From NCBI GenBank assembly GCA_010093685.1, contig MU006231.1:420428-484427 (forward strand): a stretch of DNA of 64,000 bases. The letters are read 5' to 3'. The position numbers and the translations under genes were made by a program. Positions 22,006 to 33,111 of the stretch are shown one piece after another. Every line of letters starts with the position of its first letter. Position 1 is the first letter of the stretch. Origin of the DNA: Ophiobolus disseminans. Taxonomy: Eukaryota > Ascomycota > Dothideomycetes > Pleosporales > Phaeosphaeriaceae. Under the pieces are notes generated by a model. It saw only the letters and a list, made by a program, of their open reading frames with translations. It had not been told where the DNA came from and ran no database searches.

Positions 22006-23068
22006 TGTGGCAGTTTTTCATTAAGTCATCTGAGGAAGAGGACAATACCTTGGGTTTTGAGCAAGCTAAAAACCCAGCATGTTTAAGAAAGGAAGCCTAG
22101 GCTGCACTCAGCCTCATCTGAAAATGGACGAAATCATGCAAGCTGACGTCACCAGCAGCCGCACCTCCCTCAGATTGACACTCATTGGCCATAAGCTACT
22201 CTACAGCCCTCCCGGTGAGCTTTTCTAATCTGAAGCTCCGGTGAAGCACGCTTCCTTCAAGGCCTAACAAGAGTGAGTTGTGCCTCTTGAAATTCTGCAC
22301 CATTGTCCACTCCATCAAGCACATATTTTCCATTTTCTATTACGCCGACTACCAGGTAGGGTCCCTCCAATGCTCTGGATCCAGTCCTGCACAAGTAGAC
22401 GTAGTCCGAGTGACGGAACTTTGGGGGCTACGCGCGTGGTCAGGACAACATGGGAAGCAGGGAAACGCTGGGTGATCTCACATGTTTGGCAACCGTGTAT
22501 CGGGGGCGAAGGTCTCCACTGTTCTCGCCGCTTCCAGTATTATATGCACTTGGACTACGCACCGTTAAACATGTGTTGGGGACGGCACAGGAAGTCAGCA
22601 CTGACACTTCACTGGATGCCATTGTCGAGAAGAGCCGTTTGATAGATCGCCCCGGGCGGGAGTTGAGCGATGAGCCTTACTGACTAAATCGCTGGACAGC
22701 GCGACAAGCGCGACTTTCATACGCCATGAGACTGTCGCACAAGCTAGGCAGCCGTTCTGGGTGTGCCATCTCTTGGCACTGAGTTGTCCATGCATTGGGC
22801 TTGCAGTCACGCCAGGAATGCTGCCAATGGAGGTACCTTGAATCACAGCCGGCTGCCAGGGCGTTTTTGACTAGGCTGCATTGAGAGTAATATACAAGGC
22901 AGACCGAAGGATCCGAAGTCGGAAGAGGAATGGTACTCAGCCTTGCGTTTTACGCCAGAATGCGCCCTCGGAAGTCCAGAGTTGTATCTTGGTACTGACG
23001 GAGCCGCATCCCGATTTTTGACCCTCTCAAGTCAAGTCAAAACAAAGTCCTGACCTGAAACATCTGCA
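22006..23068. other. Divergent intergenic region, caspase-like gene / DUF6594 gene
   Basis: 1.06 kb between two divergently transcribed genes. Small frames (for example 22280-22683) show no recognisable domain. Nothing else supported. Confidence 0.5.
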
Positions 23069-24180
23069 ATGGAGAGGACAAAGAAACGGCTTTCTTGGCC
23101 TTGGGGAAATCAAAATGGCGTTACAGCCAACTCACAGGGTATGTCTCTCAGGCTTGGCCCGCAATCTTTGATGTGTTGCTGGATTAACAACCAAGTAGTT
23201 ACTACTACTTTTCCGGCAGGATATCCGAGCTTCGCAGCATTCCTCGGCTCCCATGCTTCGTTTCGCATATTTCGCAGGTTCACTTCTTTGCGACTACGTT
23301 TAATGCTATGTAAGCAAGATGACCTTTGCATACTCGAACAGCAGTTAGATGCCATCGATAGCTCGGAGAGTCGGTTGCTATATCTTGGAAGCGTGCGACA
23401 AGATCAAAACGCTGAACGAAAACGTGTCCTACATGAGATTGATGTTGCACTTTGCGAATATGGTACGTGAAGGGTTTGATTTGGATCAGAATCAAGGTGA
23501 AGATCTAAAAGAGCCCAACTGATACATCAGAAAAAGATAGTCTGGTGGAGAGAAATGAGCGCACTTTTGCGCGCCAAGAAGGCCGCAGCCGAGACCTGAC
23601 CAATGTCCGAAACTGGCTGAGTGATAAAGGGTCCATTGCAAGGAAAGAGTCGGAATACATCGAGAACTCAACGGATCTCATGACGCTGGAGAAGCCGGCC
23701 GAAGACTCTGCACTCGATGGCGCGGCGGGGATGATCGAACGGGTCCTCATGCGCCTGCCAAGATTATTGAGCTCTGTAAGCATCTCCCCGCACGCTTCTA
23801 ACCTACACGAGCCAACACTCTAGTAGAGACTTAGAGTTTCACACTCCTCTGAGCCGAGGCTGTGGATATTTCCGAGACGGCTGCTCCATGGACTTGCGCG
23901 AGTTCTTCTAGCCTGGCTGCTTATCGCGCTCCTCTTCGTACCTATCGTTCTGATATATGGAACAAAGAGCGTGCGCACCCGCCTCATACTGATTGGGGTT
24001 TCCGCCACACTGTTCATCTTCATTCTGACTGTAGGGACAAAGGCAAAGACAGCGGAGGTGTTTGTTGCTGGAACGACGTGAGTGGTTACAAAGTCATGAT
24101 GGAATTGCGCGCTGACTATGGATACCAGGTACGCGACTGTGCTTGTTGTTTTCTTGGCGCAGAACGGGATCGATGTATGA
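23069..24180 (+). CDS. DUF6594 domain membrane protein
   Basis: Five exons: 23069-23138, 23220-23462, 23531-23775, 23827-24077 and 24129-24180. Introns are 81, 68, 51 and 51 nt and all junctions are frame-consistent. The product is 286 residues. The body has the family signature GYPSFAAFLGSHASFRIFRR, then KQDDLCILEQQLDAIDS and LYLGSVRQDQNAERKRVLHE. The C-terminus carries three hydrophobic helices (VLLAWLLIALLFVPIVLIYG, LILIGVSATLFIFILTVGT, and the end YATVLVVFLAQ). DUF6594 proteins are widespread in Pezizomycotina, often near incompatibility-type genes; their molecular role is unknown. The first intron is a multiple of three, so reading through it stays open. Splicing is preferred because it places GYPSFAAF directly after the short leader. 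The gene is convergent with the kinase-ankyrin gene, 162 bases away. Confidence 0.85.
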
Positions 24181-24342
24181 AATTTGCTTCGGAGGGATCT
24201 ACAAGCTTCGAAACAGACAGTTTGTTCTTTGAGATGGCATGTGCTTTGATTCGCCATTATAGCGACGTGTCGTACCTTGTGTTTATGTGTCAGGAAATGT
24301 CATCAAAGTCTTCAAACCATTCAAAATCCTCCCAGGTCTCTT

Positions 24343-27300
24343 TCAAATAACTACAGTCCTGATTTCTGGAATGTAATCAACACGTTGTGGCAGCTTTTTG
24401 ACCTTCCGCCCCGTGATTGCCTGATTCACTCGAGGAATGATCCACCAAGCAATGACAGCACTGTCGGAAACGTCAGTCTTTGAATTCAAGCGCAACAGCG
24501 AGCCTGTATCGCATATTCAGTGATCTTACCCAATGAAAATAACATGCCAGGCTATCAAACCAGAGCACAGAGCGTAGAACCTTATCACGATTCGCTGTCT
24601 CCACCGAGCGAGTTGCAGTGATGGATCTGCAGGGCTGTTGTAGGAAGGCAACCATAGTGTGGAGCCACGATAGAGGATCCAGATGTTGAAAATGGTCACA
24701 CTGAGTAGCATGACGCAACTCATGACCCGAAGAAACACGCGTACTTTGCTAAGTGGCTGATAAGTCTTTTCGAGGCAGCCGTAGTAGAGGATGGTAACTC
24801 GGACAGCCTTGTTCCAGAATGGAAGCAAATTAGTCTAAGCGGCCGGTTAGCAATGGACCAAGAAGCCATAAGAGTATACCCACAACAATGCATGTAAACG
24901 CAGTGAATGCTGATTTAGTTGCGTTCCAACTCGAAGCTTTGTCGGTAGCGATGAGGACGAGACACACTATTGCAGGAATCTCAAGCAGGACAACCAGAAG
25001 CATGTTCAGAAACATGGGCGAGACACGACACCAATGCCAACTGACAAATTCATCCACCGGCACAAGATACGGTAAGCGGCCATTGGAGTAGGAGACAAAT
25101 ACTTGAAGAGGATTGTCTTGGATCCATTTTTTGGCGCGAGTCAATTGTTGGTGTTGAATGTCGCCGTAAAGGGAATAATACGTCTTCCAGAACCTGGGCA
25201 TCATTTTTCCCTGACTCTGCCGTCGTTCTCTGATTGTCCTGAATGTGAGCTTGTATTTGCGCCACAGCACTTCTACCGTAGCCAATCGAGCATCTTCGCT
25301 AGCGATGTGGTGTTCATCCATGGATAACTGCGAAAGCGCTCGGAACAATAATTGACGAAGGTGTGCGGTCCGTAGATTCGACGTCTTCTCCAAGCTATCC
25401 AGGATACATCTCACGCCCTCAACATTCCCCATTCGTATAGCTGAGACGATGCCCGAGGTGTATATAGGGTCAAACAATAGGGTTTGATAAAGATTTATAC
25501 GGAACTTGCCGGGTGTAGGATACGTGAGTACGAGCCTTCTGAGCAGGTCTAGCGAAACTTCTGAGAACGGGTGATCGCAGGCGCCAAACTTCATCGCAGG
25601 GTTTAGACCAATTACTCGGGTTGTGGGATGGTTTCCTGGAGTCACGAGCTGCTCGACAGGGTGAATGATACGTTGGCTGATTAGGTGGTTGCATATGTTG
25701 CCATAAAGGATAAGCGAGACCACTGGTAGCGAACGATTCCTGCAAATTTTCAGAAACTCACATACCGCGGAAGTCATGCGGAAGAGCACTGCGGTGCCGA
25801 GAGGGGTCAATCTGGTGTTAGTGAGAGCATAAAGCGGCGCCCGATGTTTATCGAACAATCGGATGAGCCCAACTCTGCCTTGCGAAGCAGCTTTGTGCAA
25901 CGGGGTGTTTCCCGTGGAATCTCTCGCGTAGAGACTTTTTGGATTCTTCTGAATGATATTTTCTGCAAGACGTACCCCCACAGAACCCGGTGACAGAGCA
26001 CAGACATGTAGAGCATGGATCTTGTGTACGCCGGAGGCCATCCATATGTCTGTCAGGGCGGCTCCGTACCTTGTCAATAAGACAAAAGCTTCGTAGCGGC
26101 CTCGCGCTATGGCCTCCTTGAGGGGTGTCCATCCAAAATCGGTCCTTCCTTCGATCAGAGATGATGTTCGTTTATCCGAGAGAAGTCTCTCTAAGAGGTG
26201 GAGATCACCGTACGAGGCAAGAAGGTGGAAAACGTTAAACAGATTTCCCTCCTGGATCTTGAACGAGCAGCCCATTGAGCTGAGTAAGGCAACGACTTCC
26301 AGATTTCTCGTGGTGATTGTCGTTCTTACATTATCCACCGTGGGTAAAGAACGATACAGGCGGTCGAAGAGATCTGGACGGCAGGCATAATACATGGCGG
26401 AAAGCTGATGCGAGTCGAAGTCGTCAACGTGTTGCTTGCTGTGTGGTGCCCATGTAGGATCAGTACATATGTACCTAAGACATCTCATGCTTGAGTAACG
26501 CACAGCAAGTATGAGGATACCGCTGAACCGATTCCAAAGCCTTGTATCATCCGGTCCATCGCAAGATGCTAAGAAGGCTTTAAGAAGATCTATGCGGTCA
26601 TGAGCAATTGCCAGTTGGAGGGGTGTCGTGCCAGCATCTATCTTGTTGACGACAAAGTCGCGATCGCTGAAGGTAATCGCGGCGGATGTAGCCAGGAATA
26701 TGGATGCACCGTACTCAAGCAACTGCATAGCAACACTTTGGCCTACACACTCCGGAAGGCACACTGTGTAATGGAGCGCAACTTCGCCACAGGCACCAAT
26801 ACCGTTCACGCCCAAACTCGAGACTTCGCGCCGTAAGCAATCGCCAATTTTCCCCGCCAGGACGGCGGTGTGAAGCGGAGGCAAGTCCAAAATTGACTTC
26901 GTATGACCGTCGCGCGGCTGGAATGTGATCAATTGGGATGGGACGGTATCGCTGTCAATACGTTCGCGTAATTGGCCCACATCTTGCATGGCTGTGATGG
27001 ATCCATTTCGCCATGCGCTTTCAAGCCAAGTACACATCTCAGGTAACGAAGATTCTGCTATTGGAATTCCAAAGGCAGCATACATCCTCGGAGTCACCAC
27101 GCTCGCCTCTGGGAGACCATAGCTTGCCGCCTTCACAACATGAGCGACAGCGGTGTCATAATCTGGGTCGACACCAAAGCCTGAAGCATAACATAGGCCC
27201 AGCTGGAACTCTGCATGGAGGCGGTTGGAAAACCTTGCTGAGGCTTCTTCAACGTCCAATGGCCAGTTATCTACCAAATTTTTGAGTTCTTTGAAAATTT

Positions 27301-28861
27301 GTTGAGGTACTGTCAGGGTCGACACGAGATCGTAATAGTGGTCGGAGAGGTTGAAGAAGGGAAGGTGATCCAGAGAAGTGAGGGTTTGTGGGTGTTGTGA
27401 CGGTGGTGAGAGGGCATGTCTTCCTGGAGTCGCAAGCTTGTCGTGAAGATACGTCAGCAGATTCGTGGCATTAGGACGGGCCGTAGGATCATGTTGCAAG
27501 CAGTTTTCTGCCAGTCCCATTGCAACTTGAACCAAAGCATGATTTTGCGAATGCCTTACGCGCAGATGCCGCTCGCAATGCTTGAGTAGAATGTCGCGTC
27601 TTTGTTCAAACCTCAGGTGTTGTTGGTCGCCAAAAGCAGCAATTCGACGTTCATGATCACCATCCAACAGAACCTCCAAGGCAAGTAGTCCAAAACTCCA
27701 GATATCGGCGAATTTGAGGGATGAGAAATTATTGATCTCGACATTGTCGGTTACTTCAGGGGCGTTGTATGGTTCGGTGCCTCTGATCATAGATCCAACG
27801 AATGGTTGTCCTCGGTCCTCCTCTTCATTGAGCGCGATTGAATTGCTGAAATCTGCGAGCTTAGCCTGCCAATTTTCTGCAGTACCCGAGGCCGAGTCGT
27901 CGTAAATCAGAACATTGGCACATTTGACGTCACCGTGTACAATGTCACACTCATGGAGCGCCTTTCGCCATCAGCCGACATCATATTTGTGCGAACGCGA
28001 CGGTACCTTAAGTCCATTGAGTACATCTGCGCAAAGAGATAGCTTCGCTCTTAGCGAAACAGGAACAATTCGGAACATTTCTGACCTCATGAACGCATGA
28101 AGAGATCCATGTTGAGCTTTTGGAGTGACCACTACGGGCCACTCCCGTCGCTCTCCGACGTTACCGACTTGTCGGTCTTGAACGTCTGTGAGGAATTGAT
28201 TATCCTGAATCCACGCAAACCCAAGGACGTGAACTATGTTCTTGTGCCGCTGAAGTGGCGGGTGGCTGAGGATGCGTAGTTCCATGAGTAAATCTCTCAT
28301 TAGTCGATCCCGGTCTCTTTCTGGGTCCGCTTCGTATACGAGGCTCTTGTAGGCACCTATAGTGGTAAAATTCCATTTTGCTTGCGTGTGGTCGGTGAAA
28401 TGAAACTTTTCCCCTTGTCTTGGAAACGTTGGATCTCGGTATCGAGTATGTGCCCTAGCTTGCCAAATGGGAAGCGACGACGCTTGAACGTGAAATGTGC
28501 TACCAACCCCCAATAATTCTTTGTTGTACTGTGTGATTTGCGTGTCTGCTGGGAAGATTTTGATGTTGTGATGCGATAGAAGTTGAATAATCAGCAGAGT
28601 GACGGAGTCACGGTATCCAACGCCGTCCTCCTGATCCCGAGGGCTTGTGGCGTACCGAGTAGATTTGAACAAATGGTTCCGGGCGTCATACCGATTGTAT
28701 CGAAATGAAGAAGGTGATGAAGGCTGGGCGTGGCCAGCAGTCACCACCTGAGGCCGTTCCACGAGCTCTAAACTAGCCGCGACGGCTCCAAACGTAGATG
28801 TCATGTTGCATGTAGTGCAACTTGGAGTAAATAGATAGAGCCCAAGCAGGGAAAGCTGCAT
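24343..28861 (-). CDS. Protein kinase with ankyrin repeats and C-terminal membrane helices
   Basis: Four exons on the minus strand: 28861-28007, 27961-24884, 24834-24530 and 24460-24343, with introns of 45, 49 and 69 nt. The product is about 1451 residues, or 1432 if translation starts at 28804. The kinase domain comes first: KWNFTTIGAYKSLVYE as the lysine strand, then ELRILSHPPLQRHKNIVHVL, catalytic loop IVHGDVKCANVLIYDD, metal motif LADFSNS (DFG has become DFS) and GTEPYNAPE. Sel1-like motifs (AEFQLGLCYASGFG) are followed by several ankyrin repeats (TTPLQLAIAHDRIDLLKAFL, GWTPLKEAIARGRYEAFVLL, GNTPLHKAASQGRVGLIRLF). The end has about four membrane segments. His, Asp and Asn catalytic residues are kept, so activity is possible. 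Without the last two introns the protein would stop within the membrane region. Likely a receptor-like signalling protein; partner unknown. Confidence 0.82.
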
Positions 28862-29175
28862 TTTTCATTGCCTGTGTTCTTCAGCCTTGCGGCAGGTGCC
28901 CCGCGTGCCGATACGAGGCAGCGAGTAAGACTCGGTCATGGAGGATGAGTGTAGGCACATCTCCGCGCTATTGCTGCTATTAGTAATGATTTGTGCCGTG
29001 TCGTGCTGTATGTATCCAATTATAATGAGATCCTTGATATGCGTGATGAGGCTCCTACACAATCTTGAGGTTTGATGTGGGGGCTGGAGGTGCAGCATCA
29101 GCCCATGCGCGGGGGATTCGCTGCCTTGTAGCCACGTGAAGCCTAGCGCAATGCACCATCGTGGTTTGAGGTGCA
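28862..29175. other. Spacer between kinase-ankyrin gene and BTB remnant
   Basis: 314 bases upstream of the kinase gene. A minus-strand frame crosses it but shows no family resemblance. It probably contains the promoter of the kinase-ankyrin gene. Confidence 0.4.
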
Positions 29176-29873
29176 TCACGATTGCCTACTGTCCGAAGGA
29201 GGATGTTTTCCGTTTACGTCACCGCTAGTCTCCTTCTGTACTAGCGTGTTCAGCTCGTATAGTTTCCATGAGCAGGTCCTTGCTAGGCACGGTTCTTTGC
29301 CAATCATACGCCCATCTTGCAGCGATAATAATCTTATATGAGCGGTGTTTGGTAGGCTACTGCACAGGAGCCCTTGGCCGAATGTGATGCAGAGTTTCAG
29401 TTTGTTCATCCGGAGTTCCTTCTCGAGCTTGACAAGGGTGGCCATGATGTCCTTCATGAGCTGTGGAATATCGTAAAATTCGGCAATCTGAAGAGCTCGA
29501 TGAACAAGTCGTAGTAACTATGATGTGAGTCAAATCCCAAATCTGATTTGTTAGGTAACAAATGATCGCAGAGCATGTTGAGTATACCTTGGAGTAAATC
29601 TCGACTGAATACCGCTTCCTGATTTAGGCCGTGGCCTCCTCGATCACAACGTCGCTGCTTCGCATCGGGGGGGTCGATTGCCTCTCGAGTAGCTTGAGCA
29701 TAAAGCCAGGATTGAAAGATACGAAAGATGCGTCCCGAAACGCTATGTATCTTGAGTGAATCCTTCGCCCTTCCTCTCAACGATCCACTCAAGGCCTCTT
29801 GGAAATATCTTGAATGGAAGCTAAGAAGTTCCTTGTAGGTATCCGGTAGATCATGAAAGGTTTCCGTCTCCAA
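29176..29873 (-). pseudogene. BTB/POZ-domain gene, frameshifted
   Basis: The minus strand from 29873 reads YKELLSFHSRYFQEALSGSL and RIFRIFQSWLYAQAT, a BTB fold close to the paralogues in this window. It then reads YYDLFIELF. The next conserved block, IAEFYDIPQLMKDIMATLVK, is in the adjacent frame, the break falling near 29488-29497. A possible intron with GTATAC, CCTAAC and TAG at about 29590-29525 is visible, but splicing it does not restore the frame. The downstream part to 29176 is degenerate and lacks the C-terminal cysteine module. A non-functional copy is the simplest reading. Confidence 0.65.
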
Positions 29874-30728
29874 TGAGTGTTATTTCAACTTGATCTTGGC
29901 TCGTTGTCCTATAATTGCCGTTAAGATGTTTGATCTTAAGCCACTTGGCATCCTGCGCTGCACTTACAGGAATGTGGGACGCTTGCGCTTCAAAGTTCTA
30001 GTAGATTGCGTACCTGGGTGAGTGGTGGTTTATGGGAGGCATCTTTACTGATGTTGTGTATGGAAAGCAGTTGTGAATGGAACACGTTAGTACGGTGCGA
30101 AAATGTGAAGCTGATGACGGTGATCAGAAGCACAGGCGCATCGCGTCTACCGGTACCGGTACCACGCGTTTCAGGGGCACGCTAACGAATCCGCCTAACC
30201 CTTTTCCATGAACAGCAACCGTCTCGCACGCTTGCAAGAAATACCTCGTTCGGTTTGGGCATTACACAGGAAGCTATTTACAAAGCACGCGACGTCTCTG
30301 CCCAGCATAAGCCGGGTATACCTCATATGGGCAATGAGTGGGCTTATTCAGCTCTGGCAATCGCAACCACGGAACCGAAACTCAACAACGCGAACGATTT
30401 GAGGACTGAATAAGCGAGTTCTGGCACGCTCTGGATGAAATAACCACACCCACGTCTCCGCGTCATGAGGCAGCCTTCATTGAGGGGCCTATATAGCCTT
30501 GGGCAGCATATGCGTGACCTTGATACGTAATGCCGCAGCAATGCCGGAACTCATGTTAAATTTCTGAAGGCAGGCTGCACTTCCCCACCTCAGCGCGACG
30601 AAAGCGTAGCTCGTATACTCTCACAACTTTTTCAATTACAGAAATCCCATCGAGAAAAAGGGCGAGGATAGACAGACTCTGTTATGGCTGTATGCCCAGG
30701 TGCAGGTGCCCTTCCAAGGTTGACTCGG
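29874..30728. other. Intergenic region
   Basis: 855 bases without a supported gene. A short perfect repeat of TACCGG units (TACCGGTACCGGTACC) lies at 30148-30163. Nothing else recognised. Confidence 0.5.
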
Positions 30729-31860
30729 CTACTCAGGAGAGACGCTGCGGAGCCTCTTTCCAATCTTCTGGAACCAAGTTTGCTTGCAACTCCAGATGCC
30801 TTCATCTCGCTCCAGGTCTTTCTTGATGGTTGCTACATTCAACGCATGCACTACCTATCCAGTGAGTATATTCTTAGATGCGTGATACAAGGATTTACTT
30901 ACCAAGTTCAAGCCGAGCCACAGCAGCCTGGAGTTCTTCAGCATTAGTGATGGACACATCGACCGCCAACGCCGCGGCGATGTACCGATGAGGCTTGTTC
31001 CATCGATACCCCTGGATCGGCAGAGGGTCAGGGAGCACGGTAGTGAGGATCCTGTCCCTGGCTGCCGTATACTTCCTAGCTCTTAGATCGTTCGGGACCT
31101 CTCTGATCTCGCGCTCGAACTCCTGGACGTCGAAGTCAGAGCACCGGAGACCGAGGGGCAGAGGTATGCGCACGGCATGGAGCATATGTGTGGCGGTTCT
31201 CATGAGCTTCAGGCGAAACTCAACTTGCCTGTACAACGCTTCGTGACTGGTAAGGCTGTCGCTCATCTGACCGGCAAGCAACTTGCGTGAATATGCATGC
31301 AGAGCTGTGTTTGCACCGTCGTTGTCCTGGCCGGGTTTGCTGGCAAGACATACCTCTGCAACAAGCTTGGTTTGGCGTTTGGCTTTACTGACGCTGTTGA
31401 ACTGACCATATAAAGAGTCACCCACACATCGGGTCGATGACTGTGCAACGGTTCCTTTGGGAGAGGGGTCGTGATCTAGAGATGTTGCTGCGCCTGAAGT
31501 CGGTGCCGATGCTTCCAGGCCTTTCCATGTTGCTTGGAAGTCCACTAAAAATAGACTGGTGGGCGTTTCCCAAGCCCTCTCCCAATCGTCGCTCTGCGCG
31601 CTGAGACGGATGTCATTTTGGTGAGCAAATTTTTCGGTATTGCGGACGGCGTCGTACACGCCCTCCTTAAACGCAGCGTAGAACTTATGATCCATTGGCT
31701 TAGAAACACTTTTCGCACTCTCTCGAACATCCTTAGCTCTTCCAAACTCTTCCTTCCATGCCTTGAATATCGCAGTGAAGTAGATGACTCCACAGTAGCG
31801 CCCTACCGACGGACTCGCTCTCCAAAAGAGACTCTCATCACACGGGTCAGTAGCAGCCAT
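30729..31860 (-). CDS. Hypothetical protein, no family recognised
   Basis: Two exons on the minus strand, 31860-30903 and 30850-30729, with a 52-nt intron (GTAAGT..GTAG). The product is about 359 residues from MAATDPCDESLFWRASPSVG. The frame is open a further 34 codons upstream to 31962, but that leader is low-complexity and may be untranslated. Codon usage looks coding. The sequence is largely hydrophilic and helical (FTAIFKAWKEEFGRAKDVRE, YRQVEFRLKLMRTATHML), without membrane segments or a known motif. The second exon adds ALNVATIKKDLERDEGIWSC and a basic end. Splicing removes an immediate stop after LELGK. No function can be assigned. Confidence 0.6.
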
Positions 31861-33111
31861 CTGAGTTGTACAGCGTCGGCTTTGGTGAGAAGCCGAAGAG
31901 ACGCAGAATTTCGCAAGAACTTGCGCCAAATAACTACTTACTCTAGAAGACGAGTGACTCACACCACAATACCCTATGCAACCATGGTACGCGCACGATT
32001 AGTACATTGAATCTAGACAGGTTTGTGTAAAAAAAACACCAGTAATGAATGCCGAGGAACACAGGTAATGAATTTCAAGAGCCATGAACAATACACGTCC
32101 GAACAGCAATACTTCGGCTCCGCACAACTCCTCCAACTCCGCCCACACTTCCCAATCCCAATCAGTCTGCCCTGATCACACCCTCCAACTCCAAACACAT
32201 AACAAACATCCAACATGCCCAAACACGCTGACCACCTCGTTTCTACCCGCCGAAACACGCGTCGCAGAACATTGCACAAAAACATCCAACTGCATGTTCC
32301 ACGCACGGGCCGTGGTTCGCGGCATACGTGGGATGTCACCTGTCAGCTGTGCGATGTTGGTTTGTTGCTTGCTTACCTGCGGTATGTGCGCGATGGGGCG
32401 GAATGTGATAAACTGCATAGTGTTGGACTTTTGTAAGATTTGCATGTGTGTGACGAGTTGGGTTGTTTGTGCATGGCGATCGAAAACCCGTTAGTGCCAA
32501 AGTCACAGCAAGCCATCACGATGAATGTCAAGTAACTTGAATCTCGCGTATACGCGTTGCATTTGGTTCCAATATTATACACGCGTCACGAAGGACGCTC
32601 AACACCAGCAGCCCGTATCCACAAAGTAAAAACCCAGCCACATATCCGGGGCGCTCGCGTGTAAATGCCGGTCATACAAGGCGACGACGATGAGTCCATA
32701 CGCCTGAATGTATCCAAGGCCCCAACAACTTTTCAGCAATGCGCGCTCGAACATGGGTAGTGTATATCCAACCAATTGGGAAGGGCCGGCGAAGAAAGCA
32801 ACAACGAAGAGAAAGGAAAAAGGAACTCATGTTCGTGGTCATGATGCGGTCCCGACAGCCAATGTACCGCCCCGAGCACCGTGGAAAAGAGAAAGGAAAA
32901 ACATGCAATGCGATGCAGACATCATAAGCGATGCTTCAAACCGAAGAAGGAAGAAAACAAGCCGGTCTAAGGGAATTAAACAGATCACAGAGAAGGTTGA
33001 ACAAGAAAGAAAAGAAAGCAACATGTCATCTAGATGCCGGCGCCCTGCTGCGCCAAATGCTCATTTCGTTTTGTGTGACGTCGTCAAATTGGTGGTGAGG
33101 AGAGTCAGTGC
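31861..33111. other. Intergenic region downstream of STE12
   Basis: 1.25 kb between a minus-strand gene start and the STE12 stop. Frames at 32084-32494 and 32708-33118 are low in complexity or A/G-rich and have no family resemblance. It probably holds the STE12 3' untranslated region and the promoter of the gene ending at 30729. Confidence 0.5.

Noticed and set aside
22278..22683. Overlapping plus-strand frames between the caspase-like and DUF6594 genes
   Set aside because: Short, without conserved blocks or a splice path to neighbouring exons.
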